From Pseudomonadota bacterium (GTDB lineage Bacteria > Pseudomonadota > Gammaproteobacteria > Steroidobacterales > Steroidobacteraceae), in the NCBI GenBank assembly GCA_023423935.1, contig JAFAEQ010000011.1:62001-126000 (forward strand): a DNA stretch of 64,000 nt, read 5' to 3'. The translations under genes and the position numbers were made by a program. Shown here piece by piece: positions 1 to 8,764 of the stretch (positions are counted from its first letter, which is position 1; each line of letters begins with the position of its first letter). The notes under the pieces are model-generated. The model did not search any database. It was not told where the DNA came from and saw only the letters and a program-made list of their open reading frames with translations.

Positions 1-433
1 AGTACAGCAGGTTCCAGGGTTGACGGCGCTTGCGGCGCAGTTGCAGAGCTTCTTTGATCACGGCGATGGTCTGCGAGGCGAGGACCTGCTGCAGCTGCGG
101 ATCGCGCAACTGGACAGTCAGATCGCGATCGAATGTGAGTTCGACCTCGTAGGTGCCCTCGCTGAAGTTCTCCCAGCATCGCCGGACATCCGGACGATCG
201 ACGATCACCACGCACAGCGATTCGTTTGCCGGTGCGCGCCATTGAGCTTTGACGGTGGCCTCACAGGTGTCTTCACCGGACGACAGTGAGCACACACGCG
301 GCTGCACACGTAACTCGATATCCGCCGTTCCGCCGTTGGGCCCGGCGGCATGGCCGAGCGAGGTCATGAGCGCCAGCGCAAGCAGCGGGCTAGAGAATCT
401 TAGCGACGAACCCCACGAATCCGCTGGTGACAC
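1..433 (-). CDS. DUF3019 domain-containing secreted protein (C-terminus cut by window edge)
   Basis: The minus-strand frame reads from a GTG at 433, or an ATG at 367, off the left edge. The GTG start gives an N-terminal hydrophobic stretch (SSPLLALALMTSLGHAAG) that looks like a signal peptide; the ATG start would lose most of it. The mature part matches the DUF3019 pattern: an early LRVQPRVCSL motif, a tryptophan and cysteine pair in the middle, and a basic end (LQLRRKRRQPWNLLY). The reading frame overlaps the end of the MipA/OmpV gene upstream, so the two are probably translated together. From general knowledge DUF3019 genes often sit beside MipA genes and a two-component system; the function is unknown. 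The family call is fairly firm and the start is uncertain. Confidence 0.7.
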   Translation of the reverse strand, partial: MSPADSWGSSLRFSSPLLALALMTSLGHAAGPNGGTADIELRVQPRVCSLSSGEDTCEATVKAQWRAPANESLCVVIVDRPDVRRCWENFSEGTYEVELTFDRDLTVQLRDPQLQQVLASQTIAVIKEALQLRRKRRQPWNLLY

Positions 434-1265
434 CGTCATCGCTGACGATCGGACTGTCCGCGATGCTGCGGCCCAGACGCTCGTAATGAACGAACGCGCT
501 GAACGTCCAGCGCTCAGACAGCGGACGCGCAAAGCCGAGCTTGATGAATGGGCTGAGGGACGACCCGGGTTCATATAACCCGTCGACCCCGTAGTAGTAG
601 CGCACGACTTCGGCGCTTTTCCATGTCATCCCCGCGCTGAGCACCAGTGAATTCTTGGTTTGAATGATAGGGGCAGCGACGGCCGCACGCACCTCGAAGC
701 CGTCATGGCGGCCGGTCACTTCATAGAGAGCATCGATCTGTCCGATGACGGGGCCGTAGTTGAACAGCCATTCCGGCCCGGCCAGGTACGTCGTATGTCG
801 ATCACGGACTTCGAATTCCTCCGAAGGAGTTCCGTCGAATTCCGCGAGTGGAACCGCGGTCGAGACCAGCCCGGTCGGGCCGTTCACGAAAATGTTCTGC
901 AGATCGTGTCTGTAAAAGAACACACGGTCGTAGCCGGGAGAGGCGAGCAGATTGAACGTGTGATGCTGAGTCTCCGCGAGCGTGAAACCCAGGTCGAGGT
1001 TCTCCAGAAAGAAGCGCTTGCCGTAGTAGCTGATACTGGGGAGCACCACCAGCGGGATGTCCGATTCGCCCAGCACGGGATTGGTCCGCAGCCCCGCACC
1101 CAGCCCGAGGCTGATGTTGAGGTGCCCGACCTCCACACAATCGGGGGAAGGTGCCGTACAGCCGCTTTGCAGGGGAGCTGCGTTCAATGTCGCGCACGCC
1201 ATCGCGCCCAGCAGCAATGCCGGGAGCCGAAGCAGGCGCAAGTTGAAGCAGTCCATCGAGGTCAT
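390..1265 (-). CDS. MipA/OmpV family outer membrane protein
   Basis: This 291-residue protein begins with a signal peptide (leucine/alanine-rich core ending near ATLNAA). It then shows the MipA/OmpV pattern: a GLGAGLRTNPVLGESD segment, alternating aromatic and polar beta-strand stretches, and a C-terminal strand ending in hydrophobic residues (GFVGFVAKIL). Full length for the family. MipA-type proteins are outer membrane barrels, some of which scaffold murein-synthesising enzymes. The DUF3019 gene follows with overlap. A second ATG nine bases inside the gene is an equally good start. No regulator gene is visible on the right, so any linked two-component system would lie beyond the left edge. 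Confidence 0.85.
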   Translation of the reverse strand: MTSMDCFNLRLLRLPALLLGAMACATLNAAPLQSGCTAPSPDCVEVGHLNISLGLGAGLRTNPVLGESDIPLVVLPSISYYGKRFFLENLDLGFTLAETQHHTFNLLASPGYDRVFFYRHDLQNIFVNGPTGLVSTAVPLAEFDGTPSEEFEVRDRHTTYLAGPEWLFNYGPVIGQIDALYEVTGRHDGFEVRAAVAAPIIQTKNSLVLSAGMTWKSAEVVRYYYGVDGLYEPGSSLSPFIKLGFARPLSERWTFSAFVHYERLGRSIADSPIVSDDGVTSGFVGFVAKIL

Positions 1266-1506
1266 CTTACGGGGTGGTCGAGTCCGGATCGATCCAGGTC
1301 CATATTCTTCCAGAGCAGTCTCGCCGCGTGTGTTCGGCGTTGGTAGCTATTTGTAACGCAATTGTACGGGTGCGGCTCCACTGCCCAGCGGGCCGCGCTG
1401 CCGGAGGGACGTTCGCTACATCTCTTCACAGACTTTACAAAGTGGCGACAGATTCCAGTGCCGCGCTTCGACACCATCGCACGCGGTCCTTGGGATTGTG
1501 CTGCTT

Positions 1507-1971
1507 ATGGTTCAGTCAAGCTTGCTCGGCTCGTGTGCCGTCATCGCGCTTCTGAGTACGGCGTTGTTTGCAGGCGCCGCGCTGCATGTCGCCGTGATCC
1601 AGTATCCCGCTTATTCGCGCGTCGGTGCCGAAGCTGCGCTCGTTCAATGGATGAACAGTTTCTCGCGCGCGCCGTTCCTGCATCCCATCGTGGCGGCAAC
1701 AGGCTGCGTCGCGGCGTTGCTGACCTCTGCATCGGGCGGCGGCGGCGTATGGAGCGCGGCGGCCGCACTCATCGGCTTCGTGGTGCCGTTTTCGACCGTC
1801 GTCATGCCGACGGGGAAATCGCTGTTCGGGCCGCATAGCGAGCCGCATTCGGCGGAAACGCGGCGACTCGTCCGCGAATGGGCGACGCTGCACAACATCA
1901 GAACAGCGCTGGCCGTCGGTGCGACGCTCCTGATGCTGTGGCAATCGCTCCAGCTGCTCGCTTCGTTTTAG
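1507..1971 (+). CDS. DUF1772 (anthrone oxygenase-like) membrane protein
   Basis: A roughly 154-residue integral membrane protein with about four hydrophobic segments. The first (SCAVIALLSTALFAGAALHV) is followed by the AVIQYPA turn, and a later VVMPTGKSLF motif and a final TLLMLWQSLQLLA helix fit the DUF1772 family, which includes fungal anthrone oxygenase relatives. The biochemical role in bacteria is not established. A GTG nine bases upstream (1498) is an alternative start. The gene is convergent with the HisN-like phosphatase; a hairpin at 1979-1998 separates them. The 232 bases before it hold no recognisable gene. Confidence 0.7.
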   Translation: MVQSSLLGSCAVIALLSTALFAGAALHVAVIQYPAYSRVGAEAALVQWMNSFSRAPFLHPIVAATGCVAALLTSASGGGGVWSAAAALIGFVVPFSTVVMPTGKSLFGPHSEPHSAETRRLVREWATLHNIRTALAVGATLLMLWQSLQLLASF

Positions 1972-1978
1972 GAGCAGA

Positions 1979-1998
1979 GCCGTCCACGGACGGACGGC
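1979..1998. terminator. Short hairpin between convergent genes
   Basis: GCCGTCC and GGACGGC form a perfect 7-bp stem with a 6-base loop in the 59-bp gap between convergent stop codons. There is no clear T-tract on either side, so terminator function is inferred from position. Confidence 0.45.
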
Positions 1999-2030
1999 CC
2001 TGCATGGACTCGCGGTCCCAGTGCGCGCCG

Positions 2031-2819
2031 TTATTTCCAGTCCAGGGCCTCGATCACCTGCGCATGCAATGCGCGATTGCCGGCGACCACCATTCGATCG
2101 GCATTCGCCGCGTCGCCGCCCGACCAGTCGGTGATCACGCCGCCTGCGCCCTCGACGATCGGAATCAGCGCCTGGACGTCCCAGGGTTTGAGGCCGGCCT
2201 CGATGACCAGGTCGGCGAAACCGGCTGCCACCAGGCAAGGTATGTAGCAATCACCGCCGTAGCGCACCGCACGTGCACCAGCGGCTACGTGATCGAAGGC
2301 AGCGCGGCTGCGGACGCTGTCGAACATGGTGGGAGAGGTTGCACACACGATGGCATCGCGCAGAGCGATGCCATCGCGACTGCGCAGCTGTTGCTGTCGC
2401 CCCTGATGATGCAGGTACGTGCCTGCGTCGGAGCCGATGAAGGTCTCGCCCGTGAACGGCTGATGCATGAGTCCCAGAAAGGGTTTCGATTCGTCCCTCA
2501 GCGCGATGAGCGTGCCCCAGTGAAGCTGGCCGAGAATGAAGGCGCGTGTCCCGTCGATGGGGTCGATCACCCAGGTGAGTGGATCCTCGCCACGCTCCAG
2601 CCCGAATTCCTCTCCCAGCACTCCATGCCGCGGATACACGCGTTTGATTTCACGTCGAATCGCAGCTTCGGCATTGCGGTCGGCGATCGTCACCGGATCG
2701 AAGCCCGCGCTCGCCTTGTTGTCGATCTCGAATCGCGAGCGAAAGTGAGGAAGGATCTCCGCGGCCGCGATGCGCGCGAGATGCAGTGCGAAGTCCATCA
2801 GTTCCTGAGATGCGGTCAT
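2031..2819 (-). CDS. hisN: Inositol monophosphatase-family phosphatase, histidinol-phosphatase type
   Basis: The 262-residue protein has the metal-binding motifs of the FIG/IMPase superfamily: GEE at residues 69-71, WVIDPIDGT near 84-91, and a later KPWDVQA with the third metal-binding aspartate. The wording around these motifs (HWGTLIALRD, GFADLVIEAGLKPWD) is typical of HisN-type histidinol-phosphate phosphatases, which complete the penultimate step of histidine synthesis. No other his gene is nearby, so an inositol-phosphatase-like role is possible. The open frame continues far upstream of the ATG at 2819, but homology begins at MTASQELMDFA. The 185 bases between this gene and the next minus-strand gene show nothing recognisable. 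Confidence 0.8.
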   Translation of the reverse strand: MTASQELMDFALHLARIAAAEILPHFRSRFEIDNKASAGFDPVTIADRNAEAAIRREIKRVYPRHGVLGEEFGLERGEDPLTWVIDPIDGTRAFILGQLHWGTLIALRDESKPFLGLMHQPFTGETFIGSDAGTYLHHQGRQQQLRSRDGIALRDAIVCATSPTMFDSVRSRAAFDHVAAGARAVRYGGDCYIPCLVAAGFADLVIEAGLKPWDVQALIPIVEGAGGVITDWSGGDAANADRMVVAGNRALHAQVIEALDWK

Positions 2820-3004
2820 AGGAAGCCCTGGGGCGACGAAGGAGCCGCGATCATAGTCGACGACGGCGAGCGGCTTCGTCGCAGATCGCGCGCAAGCCAT
2901 GCAGGTCACCGCGCTCCGCATTCGAAGTCGATCCTGGCTCGAGCGCCGAGCGTCGGAGACTCGAGTGTGAAGCTCGACTTCATCTCGTGCGACGTGGAGC
3001 CTTC

Positions 3005-3874
3005 TTACGCGCCACGTGGCGCGAGTCGATCGATGGGCATGCCTGCCGCGTGGTGTGCGAACGTTTCGAACTCGTTCGTATCGTGCGAGCTGACGATCTG
3101 CACCGCGTCTGCAGACTGAGCCTTGAGCTGTCGCAGTCGTCGCTGGTTTGCAACGCGCGCCTTGCCGTCCTTTTGCATCATCCATTGATAGAAGCGCAGG
3201 CCAGGCGTGCAGTACGGCCGTTCGATGTTCATTTCCGAGTGGTAGAAGTAGGCGTCGCCCGCCTGTAGCAGCCAGTGTTCGCCTCGGTGGCGAATGGCAA
3301 CGCCTGCATGACCCAGCGTGTGTCCGATCAAGGGCACGAGCAGTATCTCGGGCGGAATTCCTGCCAGCTCGCGCACGCAGGGAAAGCCGAACCATTCACT
3401 GCCTTGCGGTGAATACACGCGCCATTGCCCGCGCGTGGACCATTGTTGTGGCCGATAACGCATGCGATCCAGGAGCGTGCGTTGGGCGAGGGCTGCCTCG
3501 CGCTCCGCGGCCAGCATATGCACGGCGGCATGCGGAAAATCATCGAGACCGCCGGCGTGATCGAAATCGAGGTGCGTGAGCACGATGTGCCGCACATCCC
3601 GAGCGTCGAAGCCCAGTCGCTCGATCTGGCGGATCGCGGTCATCTCCTCGCGAAATTCGGGGGACATGAGCCCGAGAAAGAAGCGGCTCAATCGCGCAGG
3701 CGGATCGGCCGCATCGCGCAGTCCGTAGCCGGTATCGACCAGGACCAGCATGGACTCGAATTCGACCAGCAGGCAATGGCAGGCGAGTCGGCCGCGCAAC
3801 CCGCGCGTGTGCCCGTCCATCAGCGCGCCGCCGAGCGGGCAGGCAGAAATGCAATTCAGATGATGGATTCGCAT
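3005..3874 (-). CDS. MBL-fold metallo-hydrolase (lactonase/glyoxalase II-like)
   Basis: A 289-residue soluble protein of the metallo-beta-lactamase fold. The zinc-binding HxxxDH motif is seen as THLDFDHAGG at about residues 100-109, followed by the later metal ligands in LIGHTLGHAG and AGDAYF. The layout, with an early VDTGYGL and the HLDFDH variant, resembles the quorum-quenching lactonase and related hydrolases, but the substrate cannot be told from sequence. It lies downstream of doxX on the same strand, separated by a hairpin at 3906-3940. Confidence 0.75.
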   Translation of the reverse strand: MRIHHLNCISACPLGGALMDGHTRGLRGRLACHCLLVEFESMLVLVDTGYGLRDAADPPARLSRFFLGLMSPEFREEMTAIRQIERLGFDARDVRHIVLTHLDFDHAGGLDDFPHAAVHMLAAEREAALAQRTLLDRMRYRPQQWSTRGQWRVYSPQGSEWFGFPCVRELAGIPPEILLVPLIGHTLGHAGVAIRHRGEHWLLQAGDAYFYHSEMNIERPYCTPGLRFYQWMMQKDGKARVANQRRLRQLKAQSADAVQIVSSHDTNEFETFAHHAAGMPIDRLAPRGA

Positions 3875-3905
3875 GCGCGCGCCGATGGCGAAGATCGAGC
3901 ATTCA

Positions 3906-3940
3906 CAGGGACCAACGCGAGTTGTCCGCGTTGGTTCCTG
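3906..3940. terminator. Strong hairpin between doxX-like gene and MBL hydrolase gene
   Basis: CAGGGACCAACGCG pairs with CGCGTTGGTTCCTG (13 of 14 positions, the other a possible G-U) around a 7-base loop. It lies 32 bases before the MBL gene start on the minus strand and after the DoxX stop. No T-run follows, so it could be a Rho-assisted terminator, an mRNA-stabilising element, or a control on the MBL gene. Confidence 0.45.
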
Positions 3941-4052
3941 TTCACGTGCGGCGCGTGTGAGGCTGCAGCCGTGCTTCTGCGACGTCGCGTCGGTTGATCT
4001 CGCTCTCGATGCAGCGGATGGATCGAGTGCGCCAGCCGCCGCGCGGGGATGT

Positions 4053-4436
4053 CTATTTCTGATTGAGCGAGAAGCGACCCGGCCCGAGCAGCGCGACAGC
4101 GATGGCCGCGAACAGGAACATGCCCTGCAGCTCGAGAGCCCAACCGCCGGTCTGGCTCAGTTGAAAGAGTTGCGCCTTGTGAGCCAATCCGATGGCGAAC
4201 AGCATGTTCACGGCGATGAGGGCCGCGCCCAGGCGCGAGTACCATCCGAGGATCACCATTAACGGTGCGATGACTTCGCCGAAGTAGACACCATAGGCGA
4301 CAAACGAGGGCAGTCCGGCTGCGGTGACCGCGCCGGAGATGAATCCGATGCCATGAAGCAGCTTGGCAATACCATGCAACAGGATCAGGACGCCGAGACT
4401 CAGTCTCAGGATTAGTTTGCCGGTGCTTTCGTTCAC
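4053..4436 (-). CDS. DoxX family membrane protein
   Basis: A 127-residue protein with four predicted membrane helices and the DoxX signature: an N-terminal LGVLILLHGIAKLLHG, then AAGLPSFVAYGVYFGEVIAPLMVILG and a C-terminal GRFSLNQK. The start is a GTG at 4436 because it follows a good ribosome binding site (gaggaga) by a normal distance; the frame is open further upstream but lacks a signal. DoxX proteins are small membrane proteins linked to redox stress in some bacteria; the role here is not known. Confidence 0.8.
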   Translation of the reverse strand: MNESTGKLILRLSLGVLILLHGIAKLLHGIGFISGAVTAAGLPSFVAYGVYFGEVIAPLMVILGWYSRLGAALIAVNMLFAIGLAHKAQLFQLSQTGGWALELQGMFLFAAIAVALLGPGRFSLNQK

Positions 4437-4711
4437 ATTGGTCTCCTCGAGGGCGCCGCATATTAAGAGAGTGACAGGTGTGCAGGCGAGTCCCGGCGGG
4501 AGGCCCGGACTGAGAATCGCAGACTGAGAATCCCGAACAGCCGAGTCCGGCACAGGTGGACTCGTAAGCTCAGTTCGGAACCTGCGACGGGGCCGATGCC
4601 TTGTGGGGCCGTGTCAGCCGACCGAAGTGTTGCGTGGGTCAGATATCCCGACACTGTCGCCTGTGACTGGCTTCGAGCCATACTCAATGAAAATCGCAGG
4701 GGAGCTCTTCG

Positions 4712-5275
4712 ATGATCCTTCGTACCTTTGTCGGTGCCGCTGTCGCTCTCACGTTGTGTGCTTGTGTGAGCGCCCCTCCTGGTCCCCGCGAATATCTCGA
4801 TGAGCAGACGGCCGCGACTATCACTGCTGCGGCCCAGCCTCTGATTTTCGTCAATCAGAATTCCGGCCCCGTGACTCGCGACAGCAATCGTCCGCGCGAT
4901 TACGTAGAGCTCTATGGCATCGATGTAAATCGCATGGGCACTCATCGCCAGTACATCGCCTTGCTGCAATGGCTCGCGCCCGAAGGTGCGAACCCTCAAG
5001 CTCCCGCGCTGGAGCTGGCGGTAGGCACGGACACGTTGCATCTGGAAGCAACGGTGCAGGATCCGAAGGAGCTCGGCATCGCTCAGCCGCTCGCTCAGGC
5101 CTATTCGTCAGTTTCGCGCTGGTGGTACTACCCGACGGATCCAGCCACGTTGAAGCGCATTGCCTCGGCCCACGAGCTTCGGTTGACGCTGGATGCGCCT
5201 GGTGGCCGCTCGAGTTACGAGATGTTCAGCGATGGGCGCGCTCAACTGGCCGAGCTCACCGCCGTTCTTCCCTGA
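4712..5275 (+). CDS. Putative lipoprotein of unknown function
   Basis: A 187-residue protein whose start has a lipobox (VALTLCACVSAPP): the leader ends at a cysteine near residue 16-18, so it is probably lipid-anchored. A weak ribosome binding site (ggggagc) precedes the ATG. The rest is soluble, with an alternating beta-rich pattern and no recognised domain. It stands alone between doxX (divergent) and the asparagine-synthetase-like gene, 184 bases before the latter. Confidence 0.65.
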   Translation: MILRTFVGAAVALTLCACVSAPPGPREYLDEQTAATITAAAQPLIFVNQNSGPVTRDSNRPRDYVELYGIDVNRMGTHRQYIALLQWLAPEGANPQAPALELAVGTDTLHLEATVQDPKELGIAQPLAQAYSSVSRWWYYPTDPATLKRIASAHELRLTLDAPGGRSSYEMFSDGRAQLAELTAVLP

Positions 5276-5459
5276 ACCCTTCCGCCCTGCACACTAAGTA
5301 AAACCGCCAGGGTTGTAGCCTCTTTTTCATAGGAACAAAGACCACAAGTCAGCCATTGCTGGACCGCGGCGAACATCAAGCTCACTCAGCCGCAGGTTCA
5401 CACACAAAACAGCAACAGGCAGCCGCCCTGACGGGCTTCGAGCTGCGCGGAGACACGCA

Positions 5460-7268
5460 ATGGCTGCCGTGTTCGGAGTGATGGGTTCGGTCGCGGCTGC
5501 CGAGCTCGATGAAATGGGCCGGCGATTGCAACACCGCGGCGGCCATGTCATCTGGCAGCAAGTGGCCCGCGAGGTGTATCTGGGGCAGGTCAGCGATACC
5601 CCGCGTGCGCCGCGCTGCGATGCGCGCTTCTCGATCGCGATCGATGCCGCTGAAGCCCTCATCGCCGGCGCCTACGAGCGAACGTTCGCAAGTTTTCGCC
5701 GTTCACAAAGTGCCCTCGAGCTCGATCGAGCGCTGCGATTTCCGTTTGCTCTCGCAGCGTGGGACGCATCGCGGCAGGAGCTGTGTCTCGGCCGCGATTT
5801 CCTGGGGCTCAAGCCGTTGCATTACTGCCGTCTGCCGAGCGGCGGCATCGCGTTCGCGACGGAATACAAGGCACTGCTTGCAATCGATGAGCTTCCCGCT
5901 GTTCCCGATCTCGGCGCGATTCGCAGCCTGCAGGTCTACAAGGCGATGCCCGCAGGCCGCACGATGCTGGCAGGCGTTGCGCCCGTGCCGCCGGGCTGTG
6001 TGCTGCGCTTGTCGCGGGAAGGTCGCATCTCGCAGGAGTCGATGCCTGAAATCCGTCTTGCAGTGCGTCCGATGAGCGAAACCGAAGCGTGCGCGCGTCT
6101 GCGCGTGCACCTCGAGAAAGCGACGGCGCCGCTCGTGGAAGGTCGTTCGCGAATTGGCCTCGCGCTCAGCGGCGGTATCGACTCGATGAGCGTCGCGTTC
6201 CTGGCCCGCAAGTGCGCCCCGCGAGCCGAGATCGTGGGCTTTACGGCGGGACAGAGCGAGGACGATCCGGAAGTGCTGCGAGCCGCACAGGTGATGGAGT
6301 GTCTGGGCGGGCACCACGAAGCGCTCGTGGTGTCGCATGAAGAACTCCTGACGCGGTTGCCGGCGGCCGTATGGCATCTGGAGAACCCGATCGGACGCAG
6401 CGAGACCTTTCAATATCTGGCGCTCGCGAAAGTCGCACGCGATCGCGGCTTCGACGCGCTGCTGACAGGAATGGGAGCGGATCTGCTGTTCGGAGGAATG
6501 CCGCGGCACAAAGTCCTGTGGATGGCCGAGAAGCTGCCGTTCCTGCGCAAGGATCTGCTGGCGTTTTTCGAGTCGACGCAGACCGGCGAGCCTTGCTCCC
6601 GGCCGCTCGCGCGCCTGATGAATGCACTTTATTACCGAGGGAGCGTGCCGCCGGCGCCGCGCGTTCATGACTGCCATGAAACGTTTACACCGGAGCTGAT
6701 CGCAAGCCCCGGCCCGGAATTCATCAATCGATGTCTGATGCTCGACGGACAGGAGCCGACCAGTCGCACGCTCGCTCGCATCGAGCGGCCTTTGCAGGCC
6801 TATGGAATCGACTACGGCTCGCCGTTTCTGGACAAATCAGTCATCGAATTCGCCTTCACCATTCCCGGCGCACTCAAGATTCGCAACGGCACGCAGAAAT
6901 ACGTCCTGCGTCGCGCGATGCGTCCGTATATGAGTGCGGAGCTGCGCAGGGCTCCGAAGGAGCTGATGCGCATGCAGCAGAACGGCGCCTTTGCGCAAAC
7001 CTTGCGGCGACTGGCGGAACATTACTTGCACCGCGATCGTGTACGACGTCGCGGACTTCTCGACTATGCCCAGGTGGAACATGTATTGCGCGCGTGTCGC
7101 GGTCCCTATCATCCTGAAACCGCCATGCGATTGTGGACGCTCATCGTTACCGAGATCTGGGCGGAGATTTATCTGGACGCACGCGGACGTGCGCCGCAGC
7201 CGGTGGCCCTCGATCTCGCGCAGCCGCACCGTTTGCCGGCCGTCGCCACGGTGCTGCCGACGACCTGA
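5460..7268 (+). CDS. Asparagine synthetase-like protein with an inactive glutaminase site
   Basis: A 602-residue protein with both AsnB domains. The N-terminal Ntn-type glutaminase domain (about residues 1-200) begins MAAVFGVMG where active family members begin MCGI/MCGF: the nucleophile Cys2 is Ala. The C-terminal domain keeps the ATP-pyrophosphatase loop LALSGGIDSMSVAFLA (about residues 233-248) and a TGMGADLLFGG segment. It should therefore activate a carboxylate with ATP, but not draw ammonia from glutamine in its own active site. Such proteins occur in polysaccharide and natural-product clusters, including lasso-peptide cyclases. The next gene is a flippase, favouring a surface glycan role. 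No peptide precursor or leader protease is visible nearby. Confidence 0.8.
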   Translation: MAAVFGVMGSVAAAELDEMGRRLQHRGGHVIWQQVAREVYLGQVSDTPRAPRCDARFSIAIDAAEALIAGAYERTFASFRRSQSALELDRALRFPFALAAWDASRQELCLGRDFLGLKPLHYCRLPSGGIAFATEYKALLAIDELPAVPDLGAIRSLQVYKAMPAGRTMLAGVAPVPPGCVLRLSREGRISQESMPEIRLAVRPMSETEACARLRVHLEKATAPLVEGRSRIGLALSGGIDSMSVAFLARKCAPRAEIVGFTAGQSEDDPEVLRAAQVMECLGGHHEALVVSHEELLTRLPAAVWHLENPIGRSETFQYLALAKVARDRGFDALLTGMGADLLFGGMPRHKVLWMAEKLPFLRKDLLAFFESTQTGEPCSRPLARLMNALYYRGSVPPAPRVHDCHETFTPELIASPGPEFINRCLMLDGQEPTSRTLARIERPLQAYGIDYGSPFLDKSVIEFAFTIPGALKIRNGTQKYVLRRAMRPYMSAELRRAPKELMRMQQNGAFAQTLRRLAEHYLHRDRVRRRGLLDYAQVEHVLRACRGPYHPETAMRLWTLIVTEIWAEIYLDARGRAPQPVALDLAQPHRLPAVATVLPTT

Positions 7269-7363
7269 GCGCATGCATTGCGGACAGCTGAGGATTGTTC
7301 TGTCGCAGCCGGCGATCGCTGCGCGCGGGTGCTGGGCGGCGTGCCGGTGCGGATAGTCCGCCG

Positions 7364-8626
7364 ATGATCCGCTCTCTCATCAAGCGCGCGTTCTTGTCTC
7401 CAACGTTGCGTTCTGCGGCCGCGCTCGCCGCGGGTGGCGTCGGCTTCGGTGTCGCGAATCTTTTGCTTGCCCGCGTGCTCACCCCAGATGAGTTCGGTGT
7501 GGTGAGTCTGCTGCTGTCGTTCATTCAGGTCGGCGCGGCTGTCGGCGCGCCGGGTTTGCCGGTCCTGATCAATCGATATCACCTCGGACCCTCGCGTCGG
7601 CTGTTGCAGATCTCCGCGGTGGCCAGCCTGGTAGCCACCCTTGCGACGTTCGGGATCCTGTCTGCCTTCTATGGGATCGTGGTGCCGCTCGCGGTGATGA
7701 CGGGGCTTGCCATCGGCCTTGCGGCGATGGGCCGGGTGAGCGCCGCGTTCTTTCAGGCGCGCGAGCAGTTCGGCGTGTCGCTGCTGCTGATCCAGATTCA
7801 TAACTGGATCCTGCTGCTCAGCATTCCGGTGTTGGTGATCACTCACCGGCCGTTTGCGACCACGGTCGTATGGGTGGTGCTGCTGGGCTACGCCATGACG
7901 GCCTGGGCAGGCTGGCAGTTCGCGCCACGGCACGGCGCTGGCGTGGCGGCGCAGGTGCCGCCGCGTCGTTGGCTGAATGAAGGCATGAGTGCTGCGGGCT
8001 TTTCGATCGCAACGAATGTGATGCTGCAGCTCGATCGATTGCTGATCGGTGGCACGCTAAGCATTCAGGATCTCGCGACCTACTCGGTCATCGCAGCCGT
8101 CGCAGGCTCGGCGTTCCGTATGCTGCAGATGGGGGCAGGATATTCGCTGCTGCCACGGTTGCGTCGGTGCACGGATCGTCATGCGGCGCTGCGTATGCTG
8201 GGCGGCGAGCTCGCGTTGCTTGCGGGTATAGGGGTGATCGCTGCCATCGCCGTGCTGATCGTGATGCCGTGGCTGCTGGAGCATTTCCTGTCGAGGAAGT
8301 ACGCCGTTTCGGAAGAGATGATCCTGGCCGTGATCGCGATTGGATTCGTGCGAATCGGTGAGTCGTCCGCTGCCGCGGCGGTGAGTGCGTTGGGATCCAC
8401 GCGCGAGCTTGCGCAGTTGAATGTGCTCGGGTGGTTGATGGTGATCGCTTCGAGCGCATGTGCGGTATGGGGCAGTCGCTACGGCCTGACCGGCATGATC
8501 TATGGGCTCGGCGCTGGCTGGATGCTGGGTGCAATCGGTGCCGGTGTGCTCGCGGCCAAAGCGCTGATGCGAATGCCACGTTCACCTCGCACGCGCGGCG
8601 ATCGTGTGCTGAGCACCGCCGAGTGA
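7364..8626 (+). CDS. Polysaccharide (Wzx-type) flippase
   Basis: A 420-residue membrane protein with about 12 hydrophobic segments in the pattern of the MATE/MOP oligosaccharide flippases. It shows an early GGVGFGVANLLLARVLTPDEFGVVSLLLSF (written here only as family-typical), then LNEGMSAAGFSIATNVMLQLDRLLIGG in the middle. It would move lipid-linked sugars across the inner membrane. The ATG at 7364 is chosen since the protein begins MIRSLIKRAF there, 95 bases after the asparagine-synthetase-like gene. The two probably form a transcription unit. The glycosyltransferases at 19.6-22.1 kb are plausible partners, though not adjacent. Confidence 0.85.
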   Translation: MIRSLIKRAFLSPTLRSAAALAAGGVGFGVANLLLARVLTPDEFGVVSLLLSFIQVGAAVGAPGLPVLINRYHLGPSRRLLQISAVASLVATLATFGILSAFYGIVVPLAVMTGLAIGLAAMGRVSAAFFQAREQFGVSLLLIQIHNWILLLSIPVLVITHRPFATTVVWVVLLGYAMTAWAGWQFAPRHGAGVAAQVPPRRWLNEGMSAAGFSIATNVMLQLDRLLIGGTLSIQDLATYSVIAAVAGSAFRMLQMGAGYSLLPRLRRCTDRHAALRMLGGELALLAGIGVIAAIAVLIVMPWLLEHFLSRKYAVSEEMILAVIAIGFVRIGESSAAAAVSALGSTRELAQLNVLGWLMVIASSACAVWGSRYGLTGMIYGLGAGWMLGAIGAGVLAAKALMRMPRSPRTRGDRVLSTAE

Positions 8627-8674
8627 TCGTGCGGCGAGCGCCTACAGGGGCGGAACGCCAGAAAGGGACTTTCG

Positions 8675-8698
8675 GTGATGAAGTGATGAGGTGATGAG
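8675..8698 (+). repeat. Three tandem copies of an 8-base unit
   Basis: GTGATGAA, GTGATGAG and GTGATGAG lie head to tail, followed by a partial fourth unit (GTGACC), between the flippase stop and the next gene. No function is evident; slippage could change copy number. Confidence 0.7.
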
Positions 8699-8707
8699 GT
8701 GACCAGG

Positions 8708-8734
8708 CGCCTGCATCGCGCACGGATGCAGGCG
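8708..8734 (+). terminator. Hairpin after the flippase gene
   Basis: CGCCTGCAT pairs perfectly with ATGCAGGCG around a 9-base loop, followed by ttatcc. Its place 82 bases after the flippase stop suggests a terminator, though the T-tract is poor. Confidence 0.5.
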
Positions 8735-8764
8735 TTATCCTCGCCCAGGCACAAGGAGTCGCAA

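Noticed and set aside
5276..7268. Lasso-peptide cluster built on the AsnB-like gene
   Set aside because: No precursor-like short frame, no leader-binding protein and no transglutaminase-type protease are nearby; the flippase points to glycans.
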